From: Hydrogenovibrio thermophilus
Lineage (GTDB): Bacteria > Pseudomonadota > Gammaproteobacteria > Thiomicrospirales > Thiomicrospiraceae
NCBI RefSeq assembly: GCF_004028275.1
Contig: NZ_CP035033.1
Location: forward strand, 372,001-436,000
DNA length: 64,000 nucleotides
Direction of reading: 5' to 3'
Within the stretch, counting starts at the first letter, position 1. Each line of letters begins with the position of its first letter. Positions 15,817 through 25,250 of the stretch are shown one piece after another. The notes beneath the pieces are model-generated. The model saw only the letters and a list, made by a program, of their open reading frames with translations, ran no database searches and was not told where the DNA came from. A program made the position numbers and the translations under genes.

Positions 15817-16530
15817 TCACGTCTGGTTTAACCAATCTCTTGGTGTGAGTCCGGTCAGCTGCTTGACGTCTCGATTCATGTGAGCTTGATCGTAATAACC
15901 GGCTTCCAGCGTTGCTTCAAGTAAAGCATCTCCCTGTTGTAAACGTTCATTCAAACGATTGAAGCGTTGCACCTTGCCATAAAAGCGTGGTGAGTAACCG
16001 AAAGCATGTGTGAACAGGCGGTGGAAGTGGCGTCTCGAAATGTGGAGATGGTCAGCGAGCTGTTGAATATTGCCTTCGGCGGCTTGGGCGAAATAGGTCA
16101 GCCGACGATGGTTGTCCGAGGTTAAACGAGAAGTGCTGTTTAACAGCGCGGTGGAAAGCCGCTCTGCAAAGGCGGGTAAGTCAAGTTCCGGAGTGGAAAG
16201 CTGTGCTTTAAGAGAATTCGAAAATGGGAACAGTTCATTTAAGTCGCAACGCTGGTTGGTGAGCGGCTGCATGGGCATGGCTGTCAATAAACTCAAAGCA
16301 CCGGGACGGAAGCGGACGCCGAAGAAGGTTTTGCTTCCAATCACTCGAACACTTTGAGCCTCGGTCATGCTGCCGATGAGAAAGGCGTCGGTCGTGTGTT
16401 CCGTACGTTCAAAAACCCAGTCTTGGCAACCATCCGGCACAATCAACTGGGCCTGAGTGTGCATTTCCGCTTGCCAGAAGCAATCCACTACTTGAGATAA
16501 GGCGAACGGTGGTAGCTGTTCTTGATACAT
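15817..16530 (-). CDS. AraC family transcriptional regulator
   Basis: 237 residues. The N-terminal part has the DUF6597-type sensor signature QLIVPDGCQDWVFE and FGVRFRPGA. The C-terminal AraC domain (about 140-235) has two helix-turn-helix units: IQQLADHLHISRRHFHRLF and ATLEAGYYDQAHMNRDVKQ. It probably regulates the VOC-family gene immediately downstream, but the inducer is unknown. Confidence 0.85.
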   Translation of the reverse strand: MYQEQLPPFALSQVVDCFWQAEMHTQAQLIVPDGCQDWVFERTEHTTDAFLIGSMTEAQSVRVIGSKTFFGVRFRPGALSLLTAMPMQPLTNQRCDLNELFPFSNSLKAQLSTPELDLPAFAERLSTALLNSTSRLTSDNHRRLTYFAQAAEGNIQQLADHLHISRRHFHRLFTHAFGYSPRFYGKVQRFNRLNERLQQGDALLEATLEAGYYDQAHMNRDVKQLTGLTPRDWLNQT

Positions 16531-16557
16531 ATTTGACGCTTCCGAATCAACGGAAAA

Positions 16558-17115
16558 TCAATCTTTCCACTTGATCGAGCAGCCCATGCTGGGAATTTGT
16601 TCGGCGGGGCCTTGTCCGGTTTCGGCGACTTGAATCATCGCGTCCAACAGGTCGCGCTTAACGTCTTCCGGCGCGGTTTCCTTGCGCGAGGCATCCAGGC
16701 GACCGCGGTACTGTAAGCCCAGATCGGCGTTGTAACCGAAAAAGTCCGGGGTGCAGACCGCGCCATAGGCTTTGGCCACTTCCTGCGTTTCGTCCATGAC
16801 ATACGGGAACGGAAAATCGAATGTTTCGGCGATGCGTTTCATATTGTCGAAAGAATCCTCAGCGTATTCCGTCGGGTCGTTCGACATAATGGCGATGCTG
16901 TTGAGGCCGTAGTCGTCACGCAGAATGCGGGCGTCATTCGCCAAGCGCGTCTGGATGGCTTTGACATAAGGGCAGTGGTTGCAGATGAACATCACCAACA
17001 GGCCGTTCGGCCCTTTGGCTTTTTCCAGCGTCCAGTTCTGACCGTCCACGCCGGGCAGGTTGAAATCAATTGCCGGTTGTCCGAAATCGCACACTGGTGT
17101 GGTTAAACTGACCAT
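16558..17115 (-). CDS. thioredoxin-like / AhpC-TSA family protein
   Basis: 185 residues with a TlpA/peroxiredoxin-like thioredoxin fold. The redox motif is CNHCPYVKA near residue 45, preceded by the LLVMFI strand. The C-terminus reads IPSMGCSIKWKD with an additional conserved Cys, as in a widespread subfamily of cytoplasmic thioredoxin-like proteins. No signal peptide is seen. The role is likely thiol-disulfide exchange or peroxide reduction; the partner is unknown. It lies just upstream of the AraC gene on the same strand with a 27-base gap. Confidence 0.8.
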   Translation of the reverse strand: MVSLTTPVCDFGQPAIDFNLPGVDGQNWTLEKAKGPNGLLVMFICNHCPYVKAIQTRLANDARILRDDYGLNSIAIMSNDPTEYAEDSFDNMKRIAETFDFPFPYVMDETQEVAKAYGAVCTPDFFGYNADLGLQYRGRLDASRKETAPEDVKRDLLDAMIQVAETGQGPAEQIPSMGCSIKWKD

Positions 17116-17292
17116 AATATTTCCTTATTTTTTGTCGGATGCAAGTTAAAATGGGGCCTGTGAATCATTATAGGAGAGATTTGCACGAGATGGATACACG
17201 GCTAAAAATTTTATCTCATTTTTTCCTCGCGTCTCACTCGTGCAAAGTTCTCATAGAAAACTAAATCTTAAAGAACCATTGGGAGAAAACAA

Positions 17293-17721
17293 TTGAAAAG
17301 TTTGATGGATTATATCGAAGCGGCCAAGCAAGTGATTCAAGAAGTGTCTCAGGAAGACGGTCGTGCGTTGGTTGAAAAGGGTGTGAAGGTCCTGGACGTG
17401 CGTGAGCCGGGCGAATACCTGGCGGGCGCGATTAACGGCGCGATCAATGTGCCGAGAGGCGTTTTGGAACCGGCGGCGGATTTGAATTACCCGGGCGCGA
17501 ATCCGGCGTTGCGCGACCACCGTGACGACGCTTGGTTGGTGGTGTGTAAATCCGGCGGGCGCGCGGCGTTGGCCACTCAAACTTTATCCGAAATGGGCTT
17601 TAAGAATGTGACCAATCTGGTTGGCGGGATGGACGGTTGGCAAGCGGCCGGTTTCCCGATGGCGATTCCGTCGGACGAGAACATGACGGTGGTTTTGAAA
17701 GAACCTTGCCGTATCGACTGA
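17293..17721 (+). CDS. single-domain rhodanese-like protein
   Basis: 142 residues. One rhodanese domain (about 35-130) with LDVREPGEYLAGAINGAINV and the active-site loop CKSGGRA; the Cys accepts sulfane sulfur. A short N-terminal helix (YIEAAKQVIQEV) precedes it. It has a clear paralogue at 30538-30978 that shares the N-terminal helix and an IPRGILEP/VPRGVLEP block. A TTG start at 17293 has GGGAG eight bases upstream; the ATG at 17305 is the alternative. A role in cytoplasmic sulfur handling is likely in a sulfur oxidiser. Confidence 0.85.
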   Translation: MKSLMDYIEAAKQVIQEVSQEDGRALVEKGVKVLDVREPGEYLAGAINGAINVPRGVLEPAADLNYPGANPALRDHRDDAWLVVCKSGGRAALATQTLSEMGFKNVTNLVGGMDGWQAAGFPMAIPSDENMTVVLKEPCRID

Positions 17722-17752
17722 ATGACGCTTGAATGCCGATAGTGAAAATCCA

Positions 17753-17762
17753 CCAGGCCTGG
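17753..17762. repeat. CCAGGCCTGG palindrome, copy 5 (after rhodanese gene)
   Basis: Perfect 10-mer between convergent genes, preceded by GAAAATCCA and followed by TAAGTTTT. A conventional terminator lies 70 bases further on. Confidence 0.9.
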
Positions 17763-17834
17763 TAAGTTTTGATTGGAGTGTTGTTGTATAAGATAGCCTA
17801 TGCTCAAGCCGATCCTGTCGATGTTTTAAAAGAT

Positions 17835-17863
17835 AAAAAAAGCCGCATTAAAGCGGCTTTTTT
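17835..17863. terminator. bidirectional intrinsic terminator
   Basis: A-run, AGCCGC, short loop, GCGGCT and T-run between the convergent rhodanese and DUF5666 genes. It can stop transcription from both sides. Confidence 0.85.
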
Positions 17864-17882
17864 AGTGGGTAGAAAAAATGTT

Positions 17883-19340
17883 TTAAAGTGACTCTATCTC
17901 GATGGTGTCGGCTGTGCCATTCGTCGTTACTTTATCCTCGATTTTGACAACGCTTTGACCGAGCGTGACAGCATTGAAAAACTCCGTCTGGATCATGCTG
18001 GTACCATCGGTGTTTTCAAAAGACGTTTCAGCCGGGGTGCTTATTTGGAATTCGACCCCCAGCACTTTGATAGTGGTGCCTGATCCTGTCCCAGCTTCAA
18101 TCACCCCTTGTACAACGATGTCGCTGACTTCCTTGACTTTGACTTCCGTCGCGAACACGTTGCCGTCACCATTGTCATAGCCTTCGATTTCAACAAAATC
18201 CGTGGCTGGGTTTAAATCGTTTACGGAGAAACTGTCGGTATCCAACAAATCGTTTTCCATTTCCGTTTCGGTACCGACATGAACGGTAATGGCCGGTTGG
18301 CCGGATACCGGCGAGATGGTGAAGGTATTATTGGCGGCATCAACCGCACTGACAGTTGCTTTGATTTTGATTTCACCGCTGCGCAGTTTCAGCTCGCTGG
18401 CGATTAAAGTGCCGTTGACAACCTGGCCTTCGGCTTCGACCTGCATGTTGTCTTCCAATGTTAAGCTCGGCGGCGACAAGGTAGCGTTGCTGGCGTCCAC
18501 TGGAATTTGATTCACTTTAAAGTCGGCGAGCCCTGCATAGCCTGACACATAGCCTTCCACTTCAAATTCATCGGTATCTTCAATGCTGTCGTCTTTTCCT
18601 TCCACTTTCGAGGCGATGATAGTGTCAACGCCATTATAAGTCCCTTTGGCTTCGACATAGGCACCTTCCGTTAAACCATTTGGTAAGTCGCTGAGTTCCG
18701 CTGCAGAGGCATCGATGTTAACTCCGTTAAGTGTAAAGGCGGTGCCTGTTAAGCCGGTAATGGTGCCTTTCAGTTCTACCTCACTGGTGTTGTCAAAGGT
18801 CACGTCTTTGAGCTCAATGCGTGTCGCAATTAATTGATTGCTGGCATTATAGAAGCCGCTGACTTCGACATTGTTATTGTTGGCCAGCGTGGTGAAATCA
18901 AAGTTGGTGCCGTCATAAGACGTTGTGTTGATGTCCGCAATGACGGTTGTGCCGAGTACGGTAAAGGATTTTTGGTCAGGGGACAAAGACGTCAATCCCG
19001 AGACGGGTCCTTGAATGTCGTCGTCGTAGCTGATGCTGGTTGCCGTCCCGGTGATACCGTCAGCATTGATGCTGCCGTTGACTTTAACGACCATGCCAAT
19101 CGCTAAATCACCCTGGGTTCCAGAGACGCCTTCAATGTCAAAACTGGACGAATCCGTTTCAAATTCGACCCCATTGACAAAGACACTTCCGAACCCGGTG
19201 ATGGTGCCGGAGGAAACGTAACCGGTTCCGCCGATGCCCGCAGTGGTCGAACTGCTATCCGATGAGCTGCCACCACCACAGCCGTAAAGAGCCAATGCCA
19301 AGGCGGTTGGAAGTGTGGCGAGCATTAATCTTTTTTTCAT
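17883..19340 (-). CDS. DUF5666-repeat lipoprotein
   Basis: 485 residues. A lipoprotein signal peptide ends at ALYGC-GGGSSSDSSS, so it is lipid-anchored, followed by a Ser/Gly linker. The mature chain has about six repeats of 65-80 residues, each with a V-x-G-x-(I/V)-x-G start and a hydrophobic (T/A)-x-(I/L)-(E/K)-(V/L)-K end, fitting DUF5666 OB-like domains. The sequence is acidic and rich in Thr, Asn and Asp, typical of secreted beta proteins. Function is unknown. It overlaps the DUF6502 gene by four bases (ATGA), so the two are made together. Confidence 0.8.
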   Translation of the reverse strand: MKKRLMLATLPTALALALYGCGGGSSSDSSSTTAGIGGTGYVSSGTITGFGSVFVNGVEFETDSSSFDIEGVSGTQGDLAIGMVVKVNGSINADGITGTATSISYDDDIQGPVSGLTSLSPDQKSFTVLGTTVIADINTTSYDGTNFDFTTLANNNNVEVSGFYNASNQLIATRIELKDVTFDNTSEVELKGTITGLTGTAFTLNGVNIDASAAELSDLPNGLTEGAYVEAKGTYNGVDTIIASKVEGKDDSIEDTDEFEVEGYVSGYAGLADFKVNQIPVDASNATLSPPSLTLEDNMQVEAEGQVVNGTLIASELKLRSGEIKIKATVSAVDAANNTFTISPVSGQPAITVHVGTETEMENDLLDTDSFSVNDLNPATDFVEIEGYDNGDGNVFATEVKVKEVSDIVVQGVIEAGTGSGTTIKVLGVEFQISTPAETSFENTDGTSMIQTEFFNAVTLGQSVVKIEDKVTTNGTADTIEIESL

Positions 19341-20146
19341 GGGAGTTCTCCATTCGAATCTTTTTGATAAAAATAAATACCAAGACTGACATATTGACTG
19401 TCTTCGTCATGTTTTGCTTCGTGTTGGGATAACCAATGATCAAGCTCTTCAAGCAGTGCTTGAGATTTTTCATTTGCCAACTGTTCAAATTGTGGAAGGG
19501 CTTCACTGTCCAGAGCGGCACTCGAAACCTTTCGTTGGAATCGTTTGTTATTGTGTTTAGAGGATAGGTTGTGATTGATTGTTTCAATCAACTCTTGCGT
19601 ATCGGTGCCCAGAATGCCAATCATCTGTGGCGAATCGCTGCCGGGCACGTAAGCCGGGTTGATTAAGTGAATGGTATCGCCCGTTTGTTTTATGCATTCG
19701 GCATCCATCAACAGTTGATACATGGCTTTAGGGGTAATATCGCCACTGTATTTTTTAACTAATCTGTTGAACGAGTGTCCATCTCCATCGATGCTCAAAG
19801 GAAGCGGGGTATTACAAGAAGACAAAAATTCTTTGTCATTGGTCCATCCGCTTAACACCCGAATCGCGCGATTGTATTTTTGATTGTTTTCGGAGTAGTT
19901 GATGGCTTCGAGTTCATTGAGCCGTTTGACCTCTTTACGAGACAGCCCTGTGATTGCAGAAACCGAGGATACGGTGGCTTTGTTATGGGTCTCTTTCGAA
20001 AGTTTAAAGCCTTCGTCCACATAGGCTTTGCGTACGATTTCTTCAAAGCTACCACAAGAAACCCCGTTCCGGAGCATGATGCGAACCAGAGGTCTTAAAA
20101 TTTTTGAGGCGCTTTTAACCAAAGCTTGTTGTATTGTTGCATTCAT
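19337..20146 (-). CDS. DUF6502 family cytoplasmic protein
   Basis: 269 residues, no signal peptide and no membrane segment. The N-terminal part (about 1-110) is helical with a possible winged-helix: TVSSVSAITGLSRKEVKRLNEL looks like a helix-turn-helix. The central part has GDITPKAMYQLLMDAECI and the C-terminus VSLGIYFYQKD. I recognise it as DUF6502, seen elsewhere next to DUF5666 lipoproteins. A DNA-binding regulator of the lipoprotein is one reading; a partner protein is another. It is the first gene of the two-gene unit and overlaps the next by ATGA. Confidence 0.7.
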   Translation of the reverse strand: MNATIQQALVKSASKILRPLVRIMLRNGVSCGSFEEIVRKAYVDEGFKLSKETHNKATVSSVSAITGLSRKEVKRLNELEAINYSENNQKYNRAIRVLSGWTNDKEFLSSCNTPLPLSIDGDGHSFNRLVKKYSGDITPKAMYQLLMDAECIKQTGDTIHLINPAYVPGSDSPQMIGILGTDTQELIETINHNLSSKHNNKRFQRKVSSAALDSEALPQFEQLANEKSQALLEELDHWLSQHEAKHDEDSQYVSLGIYFYQKDSNGELP

Positions 20147-20320
20147 AATTTGGGATTATATTCCCAAAAATTAGGAAGACAATAAAAGTAATGTTAAGTT
20201 TTTATGACAGGCTGGCGAGAAGGGTTGGTCGAATTAAAGAAAAAACGTTTAGCTTATGAGAGTGATGAGGTGGTGTGTTTTGGGTAGAAGAAAGGTGCAA
20301 TGACGTGTGTGGCAGAGAAT

Positions 20321-20347
20321 AAAAAGCCCCGCGTTGCGGGGCTTTTT
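20321..20347. terminator. intrinsic terminator
   Basis: AAAAAGCCCCGC, a three-base loop and its reverse complement ending in TTTTT. It is a strong symmetric hairpin at the 3' end of the leftward superoxide dismutase gene. Confidence 0.85.
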
Positions 20348-20364
20348 AGAAAGTGCGAGTCGAA

Positions 20365-20976
20365 TTACGCTTTTGCGGCGGTGTACAACTCGGAAACTTT
20401 ATTCCAGTTCACCACATCCCACCAAGCTTGCATGTAAGCCGGACGCAGGTTTTGGTAACGCAGGTAGTAAGCGTGTTCCCAAACGTCCAAACCTAGGATT
20501 GGCGTACCTTTGACTTCGGCAACGTCCATCAACGGGTTGTCTTGGTTTGGTGTGGAAGAGATTTCCAATTTGCCGTCGGCAGACACCGTCAACCAAGCCC
20601 AACCGGAGCCGAAGCGCGTAGCACCGGCGGTGTTGAATTTTTCTTTCATGGCGTCCAAGCTGCCGAAAGTGGCGTTGATGTCGTCGGCCAAAGCGCCGTT
20701 TGGCGCCCCCATGCTGTCGCCGGTCATTACTTCCCAGAAGAAAGAGTGGTTCCAGTGACCACCACCGTTGTTACGAACCGCAGGTGAAATCGAACCGGCA
20801 TTGGCGATCAATTCGTCCAATGACTTGTCTTCGTTTTCGGTGCCGGCGATGGCGTTGTTCAGGTTGGTGATGTAAGTGTTATGGTGTTTGGTGTGGTGGA
20901 TTTCCATGGTACGGGCATCGATGGAAACTTCCAAAGCGTCGTAATCATAAGGTAAATCTGGAAGAGTGAAAGCCAT
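20365..20976 (-). CDS. sodA: superoxide dismutase, Mn-type by active-site pattern
   Basis: 203 residues, full length for the Fe/Mn family. Metal ligands are His27, His77, Asp164 and His168 ([30 protein letters not shown]). The outer-sphere Gln that tunes the metal is in [10 protein letters not shown] (Gln145), and the position that holds Gln in iron enzymes is Gly in NNGGGHWNH. That pattern is the manganese type, though cambialistic use is possible. It disproportionates superoxide, probably in the cytoplasm as no signal peptide is present. It is followed by a strong terminator. Confidence 0.9.
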   Translation of the reverse strand: MAFTLPDLPYDYDALEVSIDARTMEIHHTKHHNTYITNLNNAIAGTENEDKSLDELIANAGSISPAVRNNGGGHWNHSFFWEVMTGDSMGAPNGALADDINATFGSLDAMKEKFNTAGATRFGSGWAWLTVSADGKLEISSTPNQDNPLMDVAEVKGTPILGLDVWEHAYYLRYQNLRPAYMQAWWDVVNWNKVSELYTAAKA

Positions 20977-21184
20977 ATTTGCATTCCTTTAAGTTTAATC
21001 GTTGAAACGGTTTGAAATTCGTACGTGATGTCGGTTCGCCCTGCGAAGAAATGTCGCGAGAGAAACCGAATAGGTTGTGTCGTTCTATTTTAACGAGAAA
21101 ACCGGAATTATCAATACCCGACTGAAACAATCGGGTATTTAAACGGATGGTCGAGAATTGCGGGGTTGGTTGTCGTGAACCGGT

Positions 21185-21484
21185 TTAAAAAATATTGTCG
21201 AGATGCTCCGGCGGCGCGGGCATGTCACCCATCTTTTCCACTTCGGACGGTGGCATCTGCATGAAATAGCCTTTGCTTTCGATCGACAGGCGCACTTCTT
21301 CCGCATCCACCCGAGCCATTTTACGCTCGGCGGTCAGTTCAAAATCGATAACATGGGTGGGTTCGCCAAACATTACCAGCAATTCGTTCGGCAGTTTTTC
21401 CAGTCCGTCTTCTTTGGGGACGAACAGATAAAGTTCTTCTTTTTTCGGGCTTTTGAAAGCGGATAAGGTTAATGACATCGGCAT
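21185..21484 (-). CDS. YcgL domain-containing protein
   Basis: 99 residues (97 if the second Met at 21478 is the start). The ELYLFVPKEDGLEKLPNELLVMFG block and the C-terminal GYFMQMPPSEVE match the small gammaproteobacterial YcgL family, whose function is unknown. It appears monocistronic, 208 bases upstream of the superoxide dismutase gene on the same strand. Confidence 0.8.
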   Translation of the reverse strand: MPMSLTLSAFKSPKKEELYLFVPKEDGLEKLPNELLVMFGEPTHVIDFELTAERKMARVDAEEVRLSIESKGYFMQMPPSEVEKMGDMPAPPEHLDNIF

Positions 21485-21562
21485 GTCCTTTATTGAAAAC
21501 GGGTGACTGTAAAATCGCGCTATTTTAACAAAATCTTCTTTTAAAGCGAGCTGGATTCTCAG

Positions 21563-21825
21563 GGAACCTCTGGTTGAGTCCGTTTGGATTCTGGCAACGC
21601 CAACTTTTCGCCTTCAAGGCATTATTTTGAAGTGCCATCTGGATACCTCGAAAAATGATAACGCAGAAGTCGGAAATTTGGCTAAGCCCCTTCGGGCGAG
21701 GCTTAAAGCCCTCTTCTTCGTTGTTGTGCCTCTTGGCCTTAGAATGACTAAGTTCGGCGAGCCTCGCCTAGAATAAGCGGGCTTTAAGTCACGCAGAATT
21801 TCAAACGGACTCAATCAGAGGTTCC
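21563..21825. mobile_element. 263-bp MITE-like element with 24-bp terminal inverted repeats
   Basis: The ends at 21563-21586 and 21802-21825 are inverted repeats, 23 of 24 bases matching and starting GGAACCTCTG. A few more bases match inwards (ATTCTG). Inside there are nested inverted repeats (21696-21703 with 21760-21767; 21702-21711 with 21779-21788), so the element could fold into a branched hairpin. It encodes no transposase. No target-site duplication is obvious. The form fits a non-autonomous element mobilised by a transposase elsewhere in the genome. Confidence 0.65.
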
Positions 21826-21910
21826 GTTGTTAAATTCTTGACCTCAAGGGGGAATTTCTTTATTCTTACCGGCTGTTTTCACTTCCGATCAATTAAAAAT
21901 GGGAAAGGTT

Positions 21911-22882
21911 ATGACGGGCAATAAAGTAGTTGTACTGGGCGGGACCGGTTTTGTCGGGCGTTCCGTTGTGAACGAATTATCAAAAAACGGCTATGAGATT
22001 TCCGTCGTGGTTCGACGTCCGGAGCGTTTCCGTGAGTTTTTGCTTTTTCCAAAGACCCGTTTGGTGCAACTGGATAGTTTGCTACAGACCGATGGTTTAA
22101 AAGCCATTCTGAAAGGGGCGGATATTGTGGTCAATCTGACCGCAGACATGACCGCTAAGACCGAGGCCGTGGTCGACAAGGAATTGGTTCAGGTCAATCA
22201 GCAAATCAAAAAAGCGGTTGAGTCCGCCGGCGTGAAGCGTGTGCTGTCGCTTTCCCAAATCGGCGCCGATGCAGGGAATGCCCGTCATGACTGGTTGTAT
22301 AAGCTGGGTGAAGCGGATGCGATTATGCATACGATCGCATCGGCGAAAGTGACCATCTTGCGTGCCGGTCTGTTGCTGGGCGACGGTGATGAAGTCACTA
22401 GCCGCTTCAAGGCGCAATTGGAATGGTTGCCGGTGTTGCCGGTCGCCAATGCCGGGCGTGCGGTGCAGCCGCTATCGGTCAAGGATTTTGCCAAGGCGTT
22501 GGTCATGTGTATTGATGATAAAGCCGCGTTCGGTGCGAAAATCGAATTGGTCGGTGAAGAGCGCATGACCCTGAAAGATTTGGCGGTTCTGGTGCGAGAC
22601 ATGATGATGAAAGAAGATGCCATTGTTTTGCCGATGTGTTCCTTGAATGCGCGTTTTATGAGCACCTTAGGGCCTTTGGCGCCTTTCCGTTCCGTGTCCA
22701 AGGTGCAGTTGCAGCTGATGCAGTCGGATTTAACGTCGGAAAACGATTTCGAAACGCGTTTCGGCTTTATGCCGACCAGTGTCGACCATACGCTGGCGCC
22801 TTATATCGCGCCGAGTAACTTGCGTGAACGTTATCACTTTTATCGTCAGGAAGCCGGTCGAGACGCCGACGAATTGTTGTAA
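21911..22882 (+). CDS. NAD(P)-binding protein of the NDUFA9/complex I assembly-like type
   Basis: About 323 residues of the atypical short-chain dehydrogenase family. [14 protein letters not shown] is the N-terminal dinucleotide-binding loop, followed by VVVRRPERF, and [27 protein letters not shown] replaces the usual YxxxK catalytic motif with a partial one. This pattern matches NDUFA9-like proteins, which bind nucleotide without clear catalysis. Function in this organism is unknown. The start at 21911 has GGGA seven bases upstream; an ATG at 21899 would add four residues. A terminator follows. Confidence 0.75.
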   Translation: MTGNKVVVLGGTGFVGRSVVNELSKNGYEISVVVRRPERFREFLLFPKTRLVQLDSLLQTDGLKAILKGADIVVNLTADMTAKTEAVVDKELVQVNQQIKKAVESAGVKRVLSLSQIGADAGNARHDWLYKLGEADAIMHTIASAKVTILRAGLLLGDGDEVTSRFKAQLEWLPVLPVANAGRAVQPLSVKDFAKALVMCIDDKAAFGAKIELVGEERMTLKDLAVLVRDMMMKEDAIVLPMCSLNARFMSTLGPLAPFRSVSKVQLQLMQSDLTSENDFETRFGFMPTSVDHTLAPYIAPSNLRERYHFYRQEAGRDADELL

Positions 22883-22904
22883 TCCGGTTCTGAACCCTTT
22901 CAAG

Positions 22905-22930
22905 AAAAGCCGTCATTCGACGGCTTTTTT
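22905..22930 (+). terminator. intrinsic terminator
   Basis: AAAAGCCGTC, loop, GACGGC and six T residues, 23 bases past the NDUFA9-like gene. Confidence 0.85.
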
Positions 22931-22970
22931 GTTTTATGATGTGCGCAGGATTGAATGTAATGAGGACACT

Positions 22971-24224
22971 ATGGAAACCTATCTAGTCGGCGGGGCAGTG
23001 CGAGATGCGTTACTCGGTATTCCGGTCTATGACCACGATTGGGTGGTGGTGGGCGCGACGCCGTCGGCTATGCTAGCACAAGGTTTCGATCAGGTCGGCA
23101 AGGATTTTCCGGTGTTTTTGCACCCCAAAACCAAAGAAGAATATGCTCTGGCCCGAATGGAGCGCAAAGTGGGGCAAGGGTATCACGGTTTTGAGATGTC
23201 GTACGACCCGACGGTGACGCTGGATGAAGATTTAATTCGCCGTGATTTGACCATTAATGCGATGGCGCAGGATTCAGACGGGACGATTATCGATCCTTAT
23301 GGCGGGCAGAAAGATTTAGAGGATAAGGTGTTGCGTCATGTGTCGGATGCCTTTGAAGAAGATCCGTTACGGGTGTTGCGTGTGGCGCGGTTTGCCGCCA
23401 AATTGGCACCTTTCGATTTCACACTGGCGCCGGAAACCGCGGAGCTGATGCAACGCATGTCAGCGTCGGGTGAATTGTCTGCTTTGACGCCGGAACGGGT
23501 CTGGCAAGAAGTGGTCAAAGCCTTAAACACCGACACGCCGAGTGTGTTTTTCGAAACGTTGGACAGCGTTGACGCGACCGCGGTTTTGTTCCCGGAATTA
23601 AACGCCTTGCACGGCGTGACCCAGCCGGAGAAGTACCATCCGGAAGGCGATGTGTGGATTCATACCTTGATGGTGCTGGATGCCTCGGCTCAACTGTCGG
23701 ACGATTTGTCAGTCCGTCTCGGGGCCTTGCTGCACGACTTGGGCAAAGGCGTGACGCCGCCGGCGCTTTGGCCGAAACACCACGGCCATGAACAGGCTGG
23801 CGTGCCGTTGGTGAAAGCTTTTTGTGAACGGTATCGTGTGCCGAAAAAGCAGCAGCAGTTCGCGGAAAAAGTGACCGAATTCCATGGTTTGATTCATAAA
23901 GGCCTGGACAGTGACGGTCACCCTGCCTTGAAACCAAAAACCTATTTGAAAGCCTTGACCGCTTGCGGGGCCTTGAAAGATTTGGCGACCTTTGAAAAGC
24001 TGTTGACCGCTTGCGAAGCCGATGCCAAAGGACGCTTGGGATTTGAGCAGAAACCGTATCCTCAGAAACCATTTTGGTTGGCGTTGGCGCAGGCCGCCAA
24101 CCGGGTTGACAATCAAGCCATACTCGCGACCGGTGTGCAAGGCGCCGACATCGGCCGGGCGATTGATGCGGAAAGACACCACTTAATTCAGGATTTTATT
24201 TCCGACCAAGATGCGGTAAGCTGA
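22971..24224 (+). CDS. cca: CCA-adding tRNA nucleotidyltransferase
   Basis: 417 residues. The N-terminal nucleotidyltransferase signature [24 protein letters not shown] carries the catalytic Asp pair, with [10 protein letters not shown] and [15 protein letters not shown] as further class II motifs. A C-terminal HD domain is present ([15 protein letters not shown]). The enzyme adds or repairs the 3'-CCA of tRNAs. The four tRNA genes in this window already encode CCA, so a repair role is expected for them. The ATG at 22971 follows GAGG. A long upstream frame extension crosses a terminator and is rejected. Confidence 0.92.
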   Translation: METYLVGGAVRDALLGIPVYDHDWVVVGATPSAMLAQGFDQVGKDFPVFLHPKTKEEYALARMERKVGQGYHGFEMSYDPTVTLDEDLIRRDLTINAMAQDSDGTIIDPYGGQKDLEDKVLRHVSDAFEEDPLRVLRVARFAAKLAPFDFTLAPETAELMQRMSASGELSALTPERVWQEVVKALNTDTPSVFFETLDSVDATAVLFPELNALHGVTQPEKYHPEGDVWIHTLMVLDASAQLSDDLSVRLGALLHDLGKGVTPPALWPKHHGHEQAGVPLVKAFCERYRVPKKQQQFAEKVTEFHGLIHKGLDSDGHPALKPKTYLKALTACGALKDLATFEKLLTACEADAKGRLGFEQKPYPQKPFWLALAQAANRVDNQAILATGVQGADIGRAIDAERHHLIQDFISDQDAVS

Positions 24225-24286
24225 TTCCTGTCTGAATTGATAATCATTTTTATTGTTCGTTTTGATTGTTTCAGTTGAATTGTTTC

Positions 24287-24311
24287 AAAATCACCAGGCC
24301 TGGTGGTTTTT
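24287..24311 (+). terminator. terminator-like palindrome built on CCAGGCCTGG (copy 6)
   Basis: AAAATC, then CACCAGGCCTGGTG, then GTTTTT. The CCAGGCCTGG core is at 24294-24303. It lies 62 bases past cca and only 19 bases before the next start codon. Confidence 0.65.
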
Positions 24312-24329
24312 CGGTATGAGGATGACTTC

Positions 24330-25232
24330 TTGAGTGCATTGAGACTCACACGTTACGCGACCTATGTGTCGGTTTTCGTGGCGTTGGTATTGCTGGTGAC
24401 AAAAGCGTTTGCCTGGTGGGAAACCCGTTCCGTCGGTGTTTTGGCGTCCATGCTGGATTCGGCCGTGGATGTGGTGGCCTCGATGATGATTTTATTCGCG
24501 GTGCACGTCGCACAAATGCCGGCCGACAACGAACACCGGCTCGGGCACGGTAAAGCGGAACCCTTGGCGTCTCTGGCGCAAAGTGTGTTCATTGCCGGTT
24601 CGGCCTTGTACCTGGTGTTGCACGCGTTGGATCGGTTGTTTTTCCCGGAAGCGGTGCGCGAAGCCGATTTGGGCGTTTGGGTGATGTTGTTTTCCATGGC
24701 GCTCACGTTGGCGCTGGTGATGTTCCAGCGTTATGTGATTCGTAAAACCCATTCCACCGCCATTGAGTCCGATTCGCTGCATTATCTGTCCGATTTGGGG
24801 GCCAATTTCGCCGTAATGGTGGGCCTGTTGCTGTCGGCCTGGCTGTGGGTGGATGCGACGTTAGGGTTGCTGATCGGGCTTTGGATCGGTTGGCAAGCGG
24901 TGAAGCTGGCGGTGGCGTCGGGTAATCAGTTGTTGGACCGCGAGTTGCCGGACAGTATGCGCGACGAAATTCGCGATATTGTGTTGAGTCATCCGCAGGT
25001 ACGCGGGTTTAATGATTTACGGACTTTCCGTTCGGGGCCGACGGTGTTCATTCAGTTGGATTTGGAGCTGGATGATCATCTTTCGTTATGGATGGGGCAT
25101 CAAATCGCCGAAGAGGTGACGGAAAAGCTACGCCGCAATTTCGATAATGCCGATGTGATGATTCATCAGGAGCCGGTCAGCTTCCGAAACAAGCCGGGGC
25201 ATCATCAATGGGAAGTGGAGTCGAAATCGTAA
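24330..25232 (+). CDS. cation diffusion facilitator family metal exporter (FieF-like)
   Basis: 300 residues with six membrane helices and a cytoplasmic C-terminal ferredoxin-like domain. Transport-site residues are present in helix 2 (SMLDSAVDVVAS, two Asp) and helix 5 (HYLSDLGAN, His and Asp), the DDHD arrangement of FieF-type Zn/Fe exporters. The C-terminal part DLRTFRSGPTVFIQLDLELDDH binds metal in relatives. The TTG at 24330 has GAGG eight bases upstream; the GTG further upstream lies inside the terminator palindrome and is rejected. Confidence 0.85.
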   Translation: MSALRLTRYATYVSVFVALVLLVTKAFAWWETRSVGVLASMLDSAVDVVASMMILFAVHVAQMPADNEHRLGHGKAEPLASLAQSVFIAGSALYLVLHALDRLFFPEAVREADLGVWVMLFSMALTLALVMFQRYVIRKTHSTAIESDSLHYLSDLGANFAVMVGLLLSAWLWVDATLGLLIGLWIGWQAVKLAVASGNQLLDRELPDSMRDEIRDIVLSHPQVRGFNDLRTFRSGPTVFIQLDLELDDHLSLWMGHQIAEEVTEKLRRNFDNADVMIHQEPVSFRNKPGHHQWEVESKS

Positions 25233-25250
25233 AAAACGGGGTTGAAAGTG

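Noticed and set aside
21614-21814. 66-residue reverse frame inside the MITE-like element
   Set aside because: It is explained by the inverted-repeat structure of the element, has no transposase features and no ribosome site.
22779-22970. Upstream extension of the cca gene
   Set aside because: It would overlap the NDUFA9-like gene and cross a clear terminator; the family start is the ATG at 22971.
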